Source: a virus
IMG/VR virus record: IMGVR_UViG_3300020446_000094
Span: 1-21,832 of that record
Length of the DNA stretch: 21,832 nucleotides
Direction: 5' to 3' (one strand)
Shown: piece after piece, positions 1 through 8,476 of the stretch
Numbering within the stretch: position 1 is the stretch's first letter
Layout of the letters: each line of letters starts with the position of its first letter
The notes under the pieces: model-generated
Databases searched by the model: none
The model's input: the letters and a program-made list of their open reading frames with translations, nothing else
Told to the model about the DNA's origin: nothing
Position numbers and translations under genes: made by a program

Positions 1-1
1 A

Positions 2-226
2 GTACATGAGCTTATACGTGTAGCAGAAGAAGAGATTATAGTAGATGGGGGAGAAGACGAATTGGCTGCAGACAGATTAAAAAATGCAGCAGCAACTAAA
101 AAGCTTGCAATATTTGACGCTTTTGAAATACTTTCTCGTATAGAAACAGAAAAAAACATTATGGAAGATAAGCCGGCCGAAAATAAAAAAAGCTTCGGGG
201 GGTTTGCTGAAAAAAGATCTAAATAA
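2..226 (+). CDS. C-terminal end of an unknown gene upstream of terminase (5' partial)
   Basis: An open frame enters from the left edge (first whole codon at base 2) and runs 74 codons to a TAA at 224-226. The visible part is hydrophilic and probably helical. It has an acidic stretch (VAEEEIIVDGGEDE), then a helix-like segment (RLKNAAATKKLAIFDAFEIL), and a lysine-rich tail ending GFAEKRSK. The stop overlaps the terminase ATG by one base (TAATG), so the two genes are probably translationally coupled. The position directly before TerL is where a small terminase subunit often lies, but nothing visible proves that role and the N-terminus is missing. I do not recognise the family. The coding call rests on the clean open frame, the stop-start overlap and a composition like that of the neighbouring genes. 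Confidence 0.7.
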   Translation, partial: VHELIRVAEEEIIVDGGEDELAADRLKNAAATKKLAIFDAFEILSRIETEKNIMEDKPAENKKSFGGFAEKRSK

Positions 227-2433
227 TGTACGAGCAAACATTGATAAAAACCATAACACCTGTTAAAGAAAATGTTATTAAAAGAAATAACAGGTATAAA
301 AAATGGGCTTATGGTTATAATAAAGAATACGATATTATAGTTATTAGTAAAAATGGTACTATAGGTGATATTATTGAAATACAAAATTTAGTTATAGCAT
401 TACCAGCAAAGCCTAAAGACGTTGAAAATAATAATAATAAATGGGAAGCACATATATATCCTAAGGAATTAAATAGAATAAATACAATATTTGATTGGGA
501 ATCATATCCTGAATCTTTTAAAAATAAGTGGTATGCGTATATTGATAGAGAATTTACTAGACGGGATCAGGGCTATTGGTTTTATAATAAAAGTAACCCT
601 ACTTACATTACTGGTTCTCACTATATGTACTTGCAGCACACCAAAATTGATGTTGGGAAGCCAGATTACAGGGAAGCAAATAGAATATTCTTTATTTTCT
701 GGGAAGCGTGTAAAGCCGATAATAGATCTTATGGAATGTGCTATCTTAAAAACAGACGGTCTGGTTTCTCATTTATGTCCTCGGCAGAAGCAGTCGCTCA
801 AGCTACAATTACTACAGATGCACGGTTCGGAATATTGTCCAAATCTGGAGCTGATGCTAAAAAAATGTTCACCGACAAAGTTGTCCCTATATCCGTTAAT
901 TACCCGTTCTTTTTTAAACCAATACAGGACGGAATGGATAGACCAAAAACTGAATTAGCTTATAGGGTGCCTGCTAGTAAATTAACTAGAAAATCAATTA
1001 CTGAAACTAGCGAAAAACAAATATTAGAAGGATTAGATACAACTATTGATTGGAAAAATACCGGAGACAATAGCTATGATGGTGAAAAGTTAAGATTACT
1101 AGTGCATGATGAATCTGGAAAGTGGGAAAGACCTGATAATATATTAAATAACTGGCGCGTAACAAAAACAACTTTAAGACTAGGAAGTCGCATTATAGGC
1201 AAATGTATGATGGGTTCTACTTCAAATTCTTTAGATAAAGGAGGAGAGAATTTTAAAAAGTTGTATTATGACTCAGATGTTACAAAAAGAAATAAAAATG
1301 GCCAGACTAGCTCAGGACTATATTCTTTGTTTATACCTATGGAATGGAATTACGAAGGATACATTGATACTTATGGACACCCTGTCTTTGATACGCCAAA
1401 ATTACCCGCAATTGACAACGATGGATACGAAATTGATACAGGCGTAATAGACTTTTGGCATAATGAAGTTGATGGGTTAAAGCATGACTCAGATGGATTA
1501 AACGAATATTACCGTCAATTTCCAAGAACTGAGGAGCATGCATTCCGAGATGAAGCTAAAAATAGTATATTTAATTTAAGCAAAATATATGAGCAAATAG
1601 ATTACAATGAAGATCTCGAAAGACAAGGTTTCATTACTAGAGGAAGCTTTAATTGGGAAAATGGTATTAAAGATTCTAAAGTAATGTTTACGCCTAATAG
1701 ATCGGGTAGATTTTTAGTATCATGGACGCCACCTAAAAACCTTGAAAACAATGTAATAAACAAAGGAGGTATTAAACATCCAGGAAACGAACACATAGGT
1801 GCTTTTGGGTGTGATTCTTATGATATATCCGGCACAACTGATGGACAAGGATCAAAGGGATCGCTTCATGGCCTTACTAAATTTAGTATGGAAGATGCAC
1901 CTCCTAATACATTTTTTTTAGAATATATTGCACGGCCTCAAACAGCTGAAATATTTTTTGAAGATGTATTGATGTCTCTTGTATACTACGGGATGCCATT
2001 ATTAGCAGAAAATAACAAGCCAAGACTTTTATATTATTTAAAAAGAAGAGGTTATAGGGGTTTTGCAATGAATAGACCTGATAAAATTTGGAATAAATTA
2101 TCAGTAACAGAAAAAGAAATTGGTGGTATACCAAATTCATCTGAAGATATTAAACAAGCTCACGCAGCTGCAATTGAAACTTATATAAACAAGCATGTTG
2201 GTATAACCGAGGAAGGCGGCGGCAATATATATTTTAATAAAACTTTAAATGACTGGGCAAAGTTTGATATAAATAAAAGAACAAAATTTGATGCAACTAT
2301 AAGTTCGGGATTAGCTATAATGGCTTGCAATAGACATTTATACTATCCAAAAGCTAAAGTTGAAAAACAAAATGTAGATTTAAAAATTTCTAGATTTAAT
2401 AATAAAGGAATGCATTCGCAAATAATACAATAG
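226..2433 (+). CDS. terL: Terminase large subunit, crAss-like type
   Basis: This is the ATP-driven packaging motor and nuclease that docks on the portal, pumps DNA into the prohead and cuts the concatemer. At 735 residues it is long for a TerL but usual for crAss-like ones. Residues 112-139 (RRDQGYWFYN, then YITGSHYMYLQ) and 156-184 (FIFWEACKAD, then LKNRRSGFSFM) match my memory of the crAss-like family. LKNRRSGFS at 174-182 sits where the Walker A (P-loop) belongs and is a non-canonical version. LRLLVHDES (289-297) is a good Walker B with the catalytic acid, and GSTSN (330-334) is a typical coupling motif. The RNase H-like nuclease half probably uses D530 in AFGCDSYD and D689 in TKFDATISSG; the middle acid is not assigned. 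The start overlaps the previous stop. The TAG stop is one base from the portal ATG. Assignment from motifs; family name from memory. Confidence 0.93.
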   Translation: MYEQTLIKTITPVKENVIKRNNRYKKWAYGYNKEYDIIVISKNGTIGDIIEIQNLVIALPAKPKDVENNNNKWEAHIYPKELNRINTIFDWESYPESFKNKWYAYIDREFTRRDQGYWFYNKSNPTYITGSHYMYLQHTKIDVGKPDYREANRIFFIFWEACKADNRSYGMCYLKNRRSGFSFMSSAEAVAQATITTDARFGILSKSGADAKKMFTDKVVPISVNYPFFFKPIQDGMDRPKTELAYRVPASKLTRKSITETSEKQILEGLDTTIDWKNTGDNSYDGEKLRLLVHDESGKWERPDNILNNWRVTKTTLRLGSRIIGKCMMGSTSNSLDKGGENFKKLYYDSDVTKRNKNGQTSSGLYSLFIPMEWNYEGYIDTYGHPVFDTPKLPAIDNDGYEIDTGVIDFWHNEVDGLKHDSDGLNEYYRQFPRTEEHAFRDEAKNSIFNLSKIYEQIDYNEDLERQGFITRGSFNWENGIKDSKVMFTPNRSGRFLVSWTPPKNLENNVINKGGIKHPGNEHIGAFGCDSYDISGTTDGQGSKGSLHGLTKFSMEDAPPNTFFLEYIARPQTAEIFFEDVLMSLVYYGMPLLAENNKPRLLYYLKRRGYRGFAMNRPDKIWNKLSVTEKEIGGIPNSSEDIKQAHAAAIETYINKHVGITEEGGGNIYFNKTLNDWAKFDINKRTKFDATISSGLAIMACNRHLYYPKAKVEKQNVDLKISRFNNKGMHSQIIQ

Positions 2434-2434
2434 C

Positions 2435-4858
2435 ATGGCAGAAACATTATTAAAAAGCTCATTTCCTAGCCAGATAGCATCTGACGCAGAGAAGGCAACC
2501 CAAGAATATGGTTTAAAAGTTGCGCGTGCTATTGAACACGAGTGGTTTAAAAGAGACAGTGGGGCTACACGATTTTATTCTAACAGAGATGAGTTTCACC
2601 GATTGCGTTTATATGCAAGGGGTGAGCAGTCTGTAAAAAAATATAAAGATGAATTATCTATTAATGGTGATTTATCATATCTTAATTTGGATTGGAAACC
2701 AGTACCAATCATTCCAAAGTTTGTTGATATAGTTGTTAATGGAATGTCTGATAGGCTTTATGATATAAAAGCATTTTCACAAGATCCATCATCTGTAAAA
2801 CAAAGAACAGATTATGTTGAATCTGTATTAGCAGATATGCAATCAAAAGAAATATCTGATCAAATACAACAACAGCTTGGGATAAATGTGTATAGCAACG
2901 ATAGAGATAGCCTACCTGAAAATGAGGATGAGTTGGCTTTACATATGCAGCTTGAATATAAGCAGTCAATTGAGATTGCTGAAGAGCAAGCTATTAATTC
3001 TATATTTAACTCTAATAATTATGATTTAACACAAAGACGAGTTAATTATGATTTAACAGTTATAGGCGTTGGAGCAGTAAAAAATGAATTTACAACTTCA
3101 GAGGGCATAAAATTAAAGTACGTAGACCCTGCTGATTTAGTATATTCTTATACGCACTCGCCCTATTTTGATGATATATATTATGTAGGGGAAGTTAAAT
3201 CGGTTACTATTAATGAATTAAAACAACAATTTCCTGAATTAACTGATGAAGATTTAAAAGAGTTAACAAAACAAGGCACACAAACATCTGCATCACATAA
3301 TAGATTTATAAATGAGGATAGTGTTTTAGATGCAAATACAATACAGGTATTATATTTCAATTATAAAACATATAATAATGAAGTATATAAAGTTAAACAA
3401 ACAGCGTCTGGTGCTTTAAAAGTTATTGTAAAAGATGATCAATTTAATCCACCTAAAGATGCTAGAGCTTTATTTGATAAAATATCAAGATCTGTAGAGG
3501 TTGTATATGATGGAGCATTTGTTTTAGGAACTCAACGTTTACTTAAATGGGAGGTAGCTAAAAACATGGTACGTCCAAAAAGTGACACAACTAAAGTTAT
3601 GTTAAACTATAGTGTTGTAGCACCTCGTATATATAAAGGGCGAATTGAGTCATTAGTAAGCAGAATAACAGGTTTTGCTGATATGATACAGCTCACTCAT
3701 TTAAAGCTACAGCAGGTAATGGCAAGAATGATACCTGATGGTGTTTATTTAGATGCTGATGGATTGGCTGAAATTGATTTAGGTAATGGTACTAATTACA
3801 ATCCGCAAGAAGCATTAAATATGTTTTTTCAAACAGGTTCTGTTATTGGTAGGTCAATGACACAAGAGGGTGATATGAATCCCGGAAGAATGCCAATACA
3901 AGAACTTACATCTAATGGTGGAAATAATAAAATAGGTTCACTTATTAATACCTATAATTATTATTTACAAATGATAAGAGATGTAACAGGCTTAAACGAG
4001 GCTAGGGACGGAAGTACACCTGATAAAAATGCATTAGTTGGAGTTCAAAAGCTGGCAGCTGCTAATTCAAATACAGCAACAAGGCACATATTACAGTCTA
4101 GTTTATATTTAGCGGCTAAAACAGCAGAAGCAGTAAGCTTAAGAATATCTGATGTATTAGAATTTTCACCCACAAGAGATGCTTTTATATCTAGTATAGG
4201 CAGATTTAATGTAGCAACGTTAGAAGATATTAAAAATATGCATTTGCATGACTTTGGTATATTTATTGAGTTATCACCAGATGAAGAAGAAAAACAAATG
4301 CTTGAAAACAATATACAACAAGCTTTAGCTAAAGATCAAGTTTATTTAGAAGATGCTATTGATATAAGAGAAATAAAAAATATTAAATTAGCAAATCAAC
4401 TTTTAAAGGTTAGAAGACGCAAAAAATTAGAGCAGGATCAGGCAACAGCACAACAAAATATTCAAGCGCAAGCTAATGCTAATTCCCAAACTACACAAGT
4501 TGCCGCTGAAATGGAAATTAAAAAGAATCAATCTATTACACAACAAAAAGCAGAGCTTGCTCAGGTTGAGGCAAATCTTGAAATGGAAAAAATGCAAAAT
4601 GAAAAAGAACTTAAAAAAGAGCTTATGCGATTTGAGTTTGATCTTAACATTGCATTGAAAGATAAAGAAGGTGAGGTTTATACTAATAGGGAACAGTACA
4701 AAGAAGATCGTAAAGACGAAAGAACTAGGATACAAGCTTCACAACAATCTAAACTTATTGAACAAAGAAAAGATAAAAAAGGAGAACAAGAGTTTGAGTC
4801 CGCGGGTAACGATACCATGGGGAGCGGCTTTAACTTAGAACAATTTGAACCCCGTTAA
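2435..4858 (+). CDS. Portal protein
   Basis: The portal forms the dodecameric ring at one capsid vertex through which DNA enters and leaves, and it binds TerL and the connector proteins. The 807-residue length and the place directly after TerL fit a large portal of the crAss-like or marine podovirus type. The N-terminal part contains FYSNRDEFHRLRLYARGEQS (about 47-66) and VPIIPKFVDIVVNGM (about 90-104), which resemble conserved N-terminal portal segments as I remember them. A helical middle region includes SLINTYNYYLQMIRDVTGLN (about 500-519), consistent with the clip/stem area. From about residue 660 to 790 the protein turns into a long lysine-, glutamine- and glutamate-rich coiled coil, probably the barrel reaching into the head. 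It starts one base after the TerL stop with no Shine-Dalgarno sequence, so coupling is likely. Role inferred from context, size and pattern. Confidence 0.87.
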   Translation: MAETLLKSSFPSQIASDAEKATQEYGLKVARAIEHEWFKRDSGATRFYSNRDEFHRLRLYARGEQSVKKYKDELSINGDLSYLNLDWKPVPIIPKFVDIVVNGMSDRLYDIKAFSQDPSSVKQRTDYVESVLADMQSKEISDQIQQQLGINVYSNDRDSLPENEDELALHMQLEYKQSIEIAEEQAINSIFNSNNYDLTQRRVNYDLTVIGVGAVKNEFTTSEGIKLKYVDPADLVYSYTHSPYFDDIYYVGEVKSVTINELKQQFPELTDEDLKELTKQGTQTSASHNRFINEDSVLDANTIQVLYFNYKTYNNEVYKVKQTASGALKVIVKDDQFNPPKDARALFDKISRSVEVVYDGAFVLGTQRLLKWEVAKNMVRPKSDTTKVMLNYSVVAPRIYKGRIESLVSRITGFADMIQLTHLKLQQVMARMIPDGVYLDADGLAEIDLGNGTNYNPQEALNMFFQTGSVIGRSMTQEGDMNPGRMPIQELTSNGGNNKIGSLINTYNYYLQMIRDVTGLNEARDGSTPDKNALVGVQKLAAANSNTATRHILQSSLYLAAKTAEAVSLRISDVLEFSPTRDAFISSIGRFNVATLEDIKNMHLHDFGIFIELSPDEEEKQMLENNIQQALAKDQVYLEDAIDIREIKNIKLANQLLKVRRRKKLEQDQATAQQNIQAQANANSQTTQVAAEMEIKKNQSITQQKAELAQVEANLEMEKMQNEKELKKELMRFEFDLNIALKDKEGEVYTNREQYKEDRKDERTRIQASQQSKLIEQRKDKKGEQEFESAGNDTMGSGFNLEQFEPR

Positions 4859-4875
4859 TTTTATAATATTATATC
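4858..4875 (+). promoter_or_regulatory. A/T-only leader abutting the scaffold ATG (copy 1 of a duplicated 18-mer)
   Basis: The 18 bases directly before the ATG at 4876 match the 18 bases before the ATG at 7696 at 16 of 18 positions. There is no Shine-Dalgarno sequence. It touches the start codon, which leaves no room for a transcription start, so a translation-initiation role is more likely than a promoter. AT-rich, SD-free leaders are known in Bacteroidota and their phages. Function is inferred. Confidence 0.4.
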
Positions 4876-6123
4876 ATGGCAGAAGAAACTACTCAAGTTG
4901 AAGAGACCACACAAGAAGCGGTTGAACAACAAGCAGAAGAAAAACAACCTGTTGCTGAAGAGCCAAAAAAGCCTAGCAACACAACCGTTGATGAAGACGG
5001 TACTATTAAATTAGATTTAAGAAATTTAAACAAAAAAGACGATGCCGTTCAAGAGCAAAGCACAGATGAGGTTCCTGTACGCGACGAATCCGAAACTAGC
5101 GGAGAAGTACAAGAACAAAACAACGAAGAAGCAGATGAAAAATCTGCCGAACAAAGCGACTCCACTAACGATGAAAGCTCGGTGCTCGAGCTCGTATCAA
5201 GCGAAGAAACGGTAGACGAAGAGGCAACATTAGCGGATAAAATAAAAGATATTCCTAATAAGCTTAAAGAAGAGTCAGAAGACGTAAATAATAATCAAGA
5301 AGTCAGCGAGTTACCCGAAAATGTAAATAAACTTGTTGATTTTATGAAAGAAACAGGAGGAACTTTAGAAGATTATGTTAATTTAAATAAAGATTACTCT
5401 AATATGGATGATATGGATGTTTTAAGAGAACACTATAGGCAGTCCAAACCTCATTTGAATGAGGAAGAAATAAGTTTTTTAATTGAAGATTCTTTTTCAT
5501 ACGATGAAGACGCAGACGATGAAAGAGATGTTCGAAGAAAAAAGCTTGCATTAAAAGAATCTATCGCAGAAGCTAAATCAACTCTAACTAATTTAAAGAG
5601 TAAATATTACGATGATCTTAAGTTAAGCTCAAAGTTAACTCCCCAACAGAAAGAAGCGGTTCAGTTTTATGATGATTATAAACAAACGCGAGAAACATCA
5701 AAACAGCAGCGTTCTATATTTGAACAAAAAACAAATGATTTGTTTACTGACAATTTCAAAGGTTTTGAATATAAAGTCGGACAAAACAAATATAGATTTA
5801 AGGTAAAAGATGTAAATAGTGTGCAAGAAAACCAGTCTGATATTAATTCATTAGTTAGCAAGTTTGTTGACGAAAAAAATAATATGAAAGACGCAGCTGG
5901 TTATCATAAAGCATTATTTACAGCTATGAATGCTGATGCTATTGCAAATCACTTTTATGAACAAGGCAAAGCTGATGCTATTAAAAATAGTATGGCCAAG
6001 TCTAAAAACATAGATATGAACCCACGCGGCACGCATGAAAATGTAACAACCGCAGCGGGTATGCAAGTAAAAGCAATTAGTGGAGATGATTTCAGTCGTT
6101 TAAAAATTAAAATGAAACAATAA
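4876..6123 (+). CDS. Probable capsid scaffolding protein
   Basis: A 415-residue, very acidic protein between portal and major capsid protein, the usual place for a scaffold. Scaffolds line the prohead interior, guide shell closure and are then expelled or degraded. Residues 1 to about 150 are low-complexity (glutamate, glutamine, aspartate, threonine, valine) and probably disordered. Residues about 150-215 look conserved (GGTLEDYVNLNKDYS at 161-175, then HLNEEEISFLIEDSFSYDED). This is followed by a charged helix rich in Lys and Glu (about 215-275) and a mixed C-terminal part with NHFYEQGKADAIKNSMAKSK. A basic C-terminus (RLKIKMKQ) would suit contact with the capsid protein. No protease catalytic pattern was seen. 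It resembles proteins I remember between portal and capsid genes in marine phage contigs. It could also be an internal head protein. Confidence 0.65.
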   Translation: MAEETTQVEETTQEAVEQQAEEKQPVAEEPKKPSNTTVDEDGTIKLDLRNLNKKDDAVQEQSTDEVPVRDESETSGEVQEQNNEEADEKSAEQSDSTNDESSVLELVSSEETVDEEATLADKIKDIPNKLKEESEDVNNNQEVSELPENVNKLVDFMKETGGTLEDYVNLNKDYSNMDDMDVLREHYRQSKPHLNEEEISFLIEDSFSYDEDADDERDVRRKKLALKESIAEAKSTLTNLKSKYYDDLKLSSKLTPQQKEAVQFYDDYKQTRETSKQQRSIFEQKTNDLFTDNFKGFEYKVGQNKYRFKVKDVNSVQENQSDINSLVSKFVDEKNNMKDAAGYHKALFTAMNADAIANHFYEQGKADAIKNSMAKSKNIDMNPRGTHENVTTAAGMQVKAISGDDFSRLKIKMKQ

Positions 6124-6144
6124 CAAAATTAAGATTATTTAAAA

Positions 6145-7623
6145 ATGGGATTATTTGAAACAGGTGGTTCGTTTCCAGCAGGATTAACGCCCACCCCTAC
6201 TAAAACTTTGTTTGGTAATAACTACCTAACATTCGATTCTGCCTCAGGAGGTGGAACATTTGCACAACAATTTCTACCTGATGTATACGAAAAAGAAGTT
6301 GAAAGATACGGAAACCGTTCTGTAGCTTCTTTTCTACGTATGGTCGGTGCTGAAATTCCTTCTGCTTCAGACCAAATTATTTGGTCAGAACAAGGAAGAT
6401 TACATATAGCTTACGATAGCGCATCTGCTAATACAACAACTGGTGTAATTACTGAAACTGCTCACGCTGTAAGACTTGGTCAAACTGTAGCTATTATTGA
6501 AGCTGGAACACATCCAAATGATGGAGTAACTTGGACTGCTGATAAAGTGGTAAAAGGTGTTGTTTCTGCTGTAACTGCTGACACATTTACTGTACTTGCC
6601 TATGGAGGCGCTACGCTTACTGCCGCTGGACTTACTTCCGGTACTGGCGTTAGTGTAAAAGTATTTGTATATGGTTCTGAGTTTGCTAAAGGAACTTCGG
6701 GTATGGCTGGTTCTATTGACGCTGGTTTCCAAAAATTCTCTAATTCACCTATCATTATCAAAGATAAATATTCTATCTCTGGTTCTGATACTGCACAAAT
6801 TGGATGGGTTGAGGTTACTACAGAAAACGGAGCTTCTGGCTATTTATGGTATTTGAAGTCTGAGCATGAAACAAGGCTTAGATTTGAAGATTATCTTGAA
6901 ATGTCAATGGTAGAAGGTGAACTTGCTGCTTCAGGATCTGGAGCAATCGGAGCTTCTTATAAAGGAACTGAAGGTATGTTCGCTGCTATTGAGTCAAGAG
7001 GAAATGTTTATCAAAACTTCAACTCTAATGAGCAACTACTTGATAATGACGCTGCCGGTGGTGGTGCAAGAAGTGCTCTACAAGATTTTGATGAAATTCT
7101 AAAAAATCTTGACAAGCAAGGAGCTATTGAAGAAAACATGCTTTTCCTTAATAGAGCTACCGCGCTTGCATTTGATGATATGTTAGGAGCTGTTAATGCA
7201 CATTATGCTGGTGGATCTTCTTTTGGAGTATTCAACAACAGTGAGGATATGGCTCTTAATCTTGGGTTTAGTGGTTTCAGAAGAGGTTCTTATGATTTTT
7301 ATAAGACTGACTGGAAATACTTAAATGATGCTACAACAAGAGGACTTGGTGGAAATATTGATGGTGTGCTTGTACCTGCTGGTACTTCAACAGTGTACGA
7401 TCAACAACTTGGTAAAAACATCAAGCGTCCATTCTTGCACGTAAGATATAGAGCTTCTGAAGCTGATGATAGAAAAATGAAATCTTGGATCACTGGATCT
7501 GTAGGTGGAGTTTATACTAATGATGAAGATACTATGAATGTACACTTCTTATCTGAAAGATGTTTGTGTGTTCAAGGGGCTAATAACTTCGTATTATTTA
7601 AGACTGCTACTCAGCAAGCTTAA
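6145..7623 (+). CDS. Major capsid protein (HK97-fold, crAss-like/marine type)
   Basis: This 492-residue protein should form the icosahedral shell. The N-terminal arm has GGSFPAGLTPTPTKTLFGNN (7-26), followed by a helix-like LPDVYEKEVERYGNRSVASF (44-63) and SDQIIWSEQGRLHIAY (75-90). Residues about 100-180 form a separate beta-rich, glycine/alanine/threonine-rich segment, probably an inserted domain. A long helix follows (about 238-263), then P- and A-domain-like regions. The C-terminal part has PFLHVRYRASEADDRKMKSW (429-448) and MNVHFLSERCLCVQGANN (464-481). Length, order after portal and scaffold, and these patterns fit crAss-like capsid proteins. Leucine is mostly CTT here, whereas neighbouring genes favour TTA, and the GC content looks higher; both suggest selection for strong translation. 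An intrinsic terminator follows directly. Start chosen as the first ATG after an A/T-rich leader. Confidence 0.88.
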   Translation: MGLFETGGSFPAGLTPTPTKTLFGNNYLTFDSASGGGTFAQQFLPDVYEKEVERYGNRSVASFLRMVGAEIPSASDQIIWSEQGRLHIAYDSASANTTTGVITETAHAVRLGQTVAIIEAGTHPNDGVTWTADKVVKGVVSAVTADTFTVLAYGGATLTAAGLTSGTGVSVKVFVYGSEFAKGTSGMAGSIDAGFQKFSNSPIIIKDKYSISGSDTAQIGWVEVTTENGASGYLWYLKSEHETRLRFEDYLEMSMVEGELAASGSGAIGASYKGTEGMFAAIESRGNVYQNFNSNEQLLDNDAAGGGARSALQDFDEILKNLDKQGAIEENMLFLNRATALAFDDMLGAVNAHYAGGSSFGVFNNSEDMALNLGFSGFRRGSYDFYKTDWKYLNDATTRGLGGNIDGVLVPAGTSTVYDQQLGKNIKRPFLHVRYRASEADDRKMKSWITGSVGGVYTNDEDTMNVHFLSERCLCVQGANNFVLFKTATQQA

Positions 7624-7633
7624 TATTTAATGT

Positions 7634-7673
7634 AGAGATGGGGCGCCTTTGGGCGCTCCTATCTTTACTTTTT
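7634..7673 (+). terminator. Intrinsic terminator after the major capsid gene
   Basis: A GC-rich hairpin pairs 7640-7647 (GGGGCGCC) with 7652-7659 (GGCGCTCC), including one G-U pair, around a TTTG loop. It can be extended outward by GAT (7637-7639) with ATC (7661-7663) across one bulged T, plus three weaker pairs. Two T-runs follow (7664-7666 and 7669-7673). It stands out sharply against the AT-rich surroundings and probably separates abundant scaffold/capsid mRNA from the downstream tail transcript. Confidence 0.85.
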
Positions 7674-7677
7674 ATTA

Positions 7678-7695
7678 ATTTTATTATATTATATT
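7678..7695 (+). promoter_or_regulatory. A/T-only leader abutting an ATG (copy 2 of the duplicated 18-mer)
   Basis: This segment lies between the terminator and the ATG at 7696 and agrees with 4858-4875 at 16 of 18 positions. Similarity this close in two short spacers suggests a shared translation leader, but both are pure A/T, so chance similarity is easier than usual. Confidence 0.4.
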
Positions 7696-8469
7696 ATGGC
7701 AACTAAAACAAAGGCTACAAAGCCTTCAGGCCCTAAATGGGTTATAAAAGATAGATCTTATGTTCTTAAAGGTGGCAAACAACCTTTAACATTTACTTTA
7801 GCTTCAAAACATCATTCAAGAACACCTCTGTTATGGTGGGATGAAGAATTAGGTTATTCAAGAGAATTAAGATATGCTACTAATCAAAAATCACCACTTC
7901 GTGATGAGCAAAAAGGTAATTCAACATTAGGGCATATTGTTTTTAGAGATGGATTTTTGTTTGTGTCAAAAACAAATCAATCATTACAAAAACTGTTATC
8001 ATTGTATCATCCAGGCAAAGATGTTATGTACGAAGAATTGGATTCTGTACAAGAAGCAAAAGATGATTTGGTAGATTTAGAAATGGAAATTGAAGCTTTA
8101 AATATTGCAAAATCAATGGAATTAGACCATGCTGAAGCGGTATTAAGAGTTGATCAAGGAAGTTCTGTTTCATCAATGACCTCGCAAGAAATAAAAAGAG
8201 ATATACTATTATATGCAAAAAATAACGCAGAGCTTTTTTTACAACTTGCAAATGATGATAATGTTCAACTAAGAAACTTTGGTATTAAAGCATCTGAATT
8301 AGCTATAATACATTTATCAACAGATCAAAGATCTTGGCATTGGAGTAAAACAAATAGAAAATTGTTTACAGTACCATTTGACGAAAATCCTTTTTCAGCA
8401 TTAGCCGCGTGGTTTAAAACTGATGAGGGAACAGAGGTATATAAAGCTATTGAAAAACAATTAAAATAA
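7696..8469 (+). CDS. Unrecognised structural-module protein following the capsid gene
   Basis: A 257-residue protein whose function I cannot name. The N-terminal half looks like a compact beta domain: WVIKDRSYVLKGGKQPLTF (15-33), PLLWWDEELGYSRELRYATN (44-63), then SPLRDEQKG and a hydrophobic IVFRDGFLFV. The middle is acidic and helical (VQEAKDDLVDLEMEIEALNI, about 118-137). The C-terminal part has ELFLQLANDDNVQLRNFGIK and a tryptophan-containing QRSWHWSKTNRKLFTVPFDENPFSALAAWF, which looks like a conserved closing segment. I remember similar proteins in marine phage contigs at the same position, always hypothetical. Its place between a capsid terminator and the connector genes suggests a capsid-associated, head-completion or regulatory role. 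There is no signal peptide or membrane segment. It starts behind the duplicated A/T leader. Confidence 0.88.
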   Translation: MATKTKATKPSGPKWVIKDRSYVLKGGKQPLTFTLASKHHSRTPLLWWDEELGYSRELRYATNQKSPLRDEQKGNSTLGHIVFRDGFLFVSKTNQSLQKLLSLYHPGKDVMYEELDSVQEAKDDLVDLEMEIEALNIAKSMELDHAEAVLRVDQGSSVSSMTSQEIKRDILLYAKNNAELFLQLANDDNVQLRNFGIKASELAIIHLSTDQRSWHWSKTNRKLFTVPFDENPFSALAAWFKTDEGTEVYKAIEKQLK

Positions 8470-8476
8470 CCATCTT

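Noticed and set aside
491-958. 155-codon + strand frame inside terL
   Set aside because: It overlaps the terminase ATPase region in another frame, where the terminase motifs are intact; the product has no recognisable pattern.
6400-6732. 110-codon - strand frame within the capsid gene
   Set aside because: Serine/tyrosine-rich mirror of capsid codons; the + strand protein is clearly the real gene.
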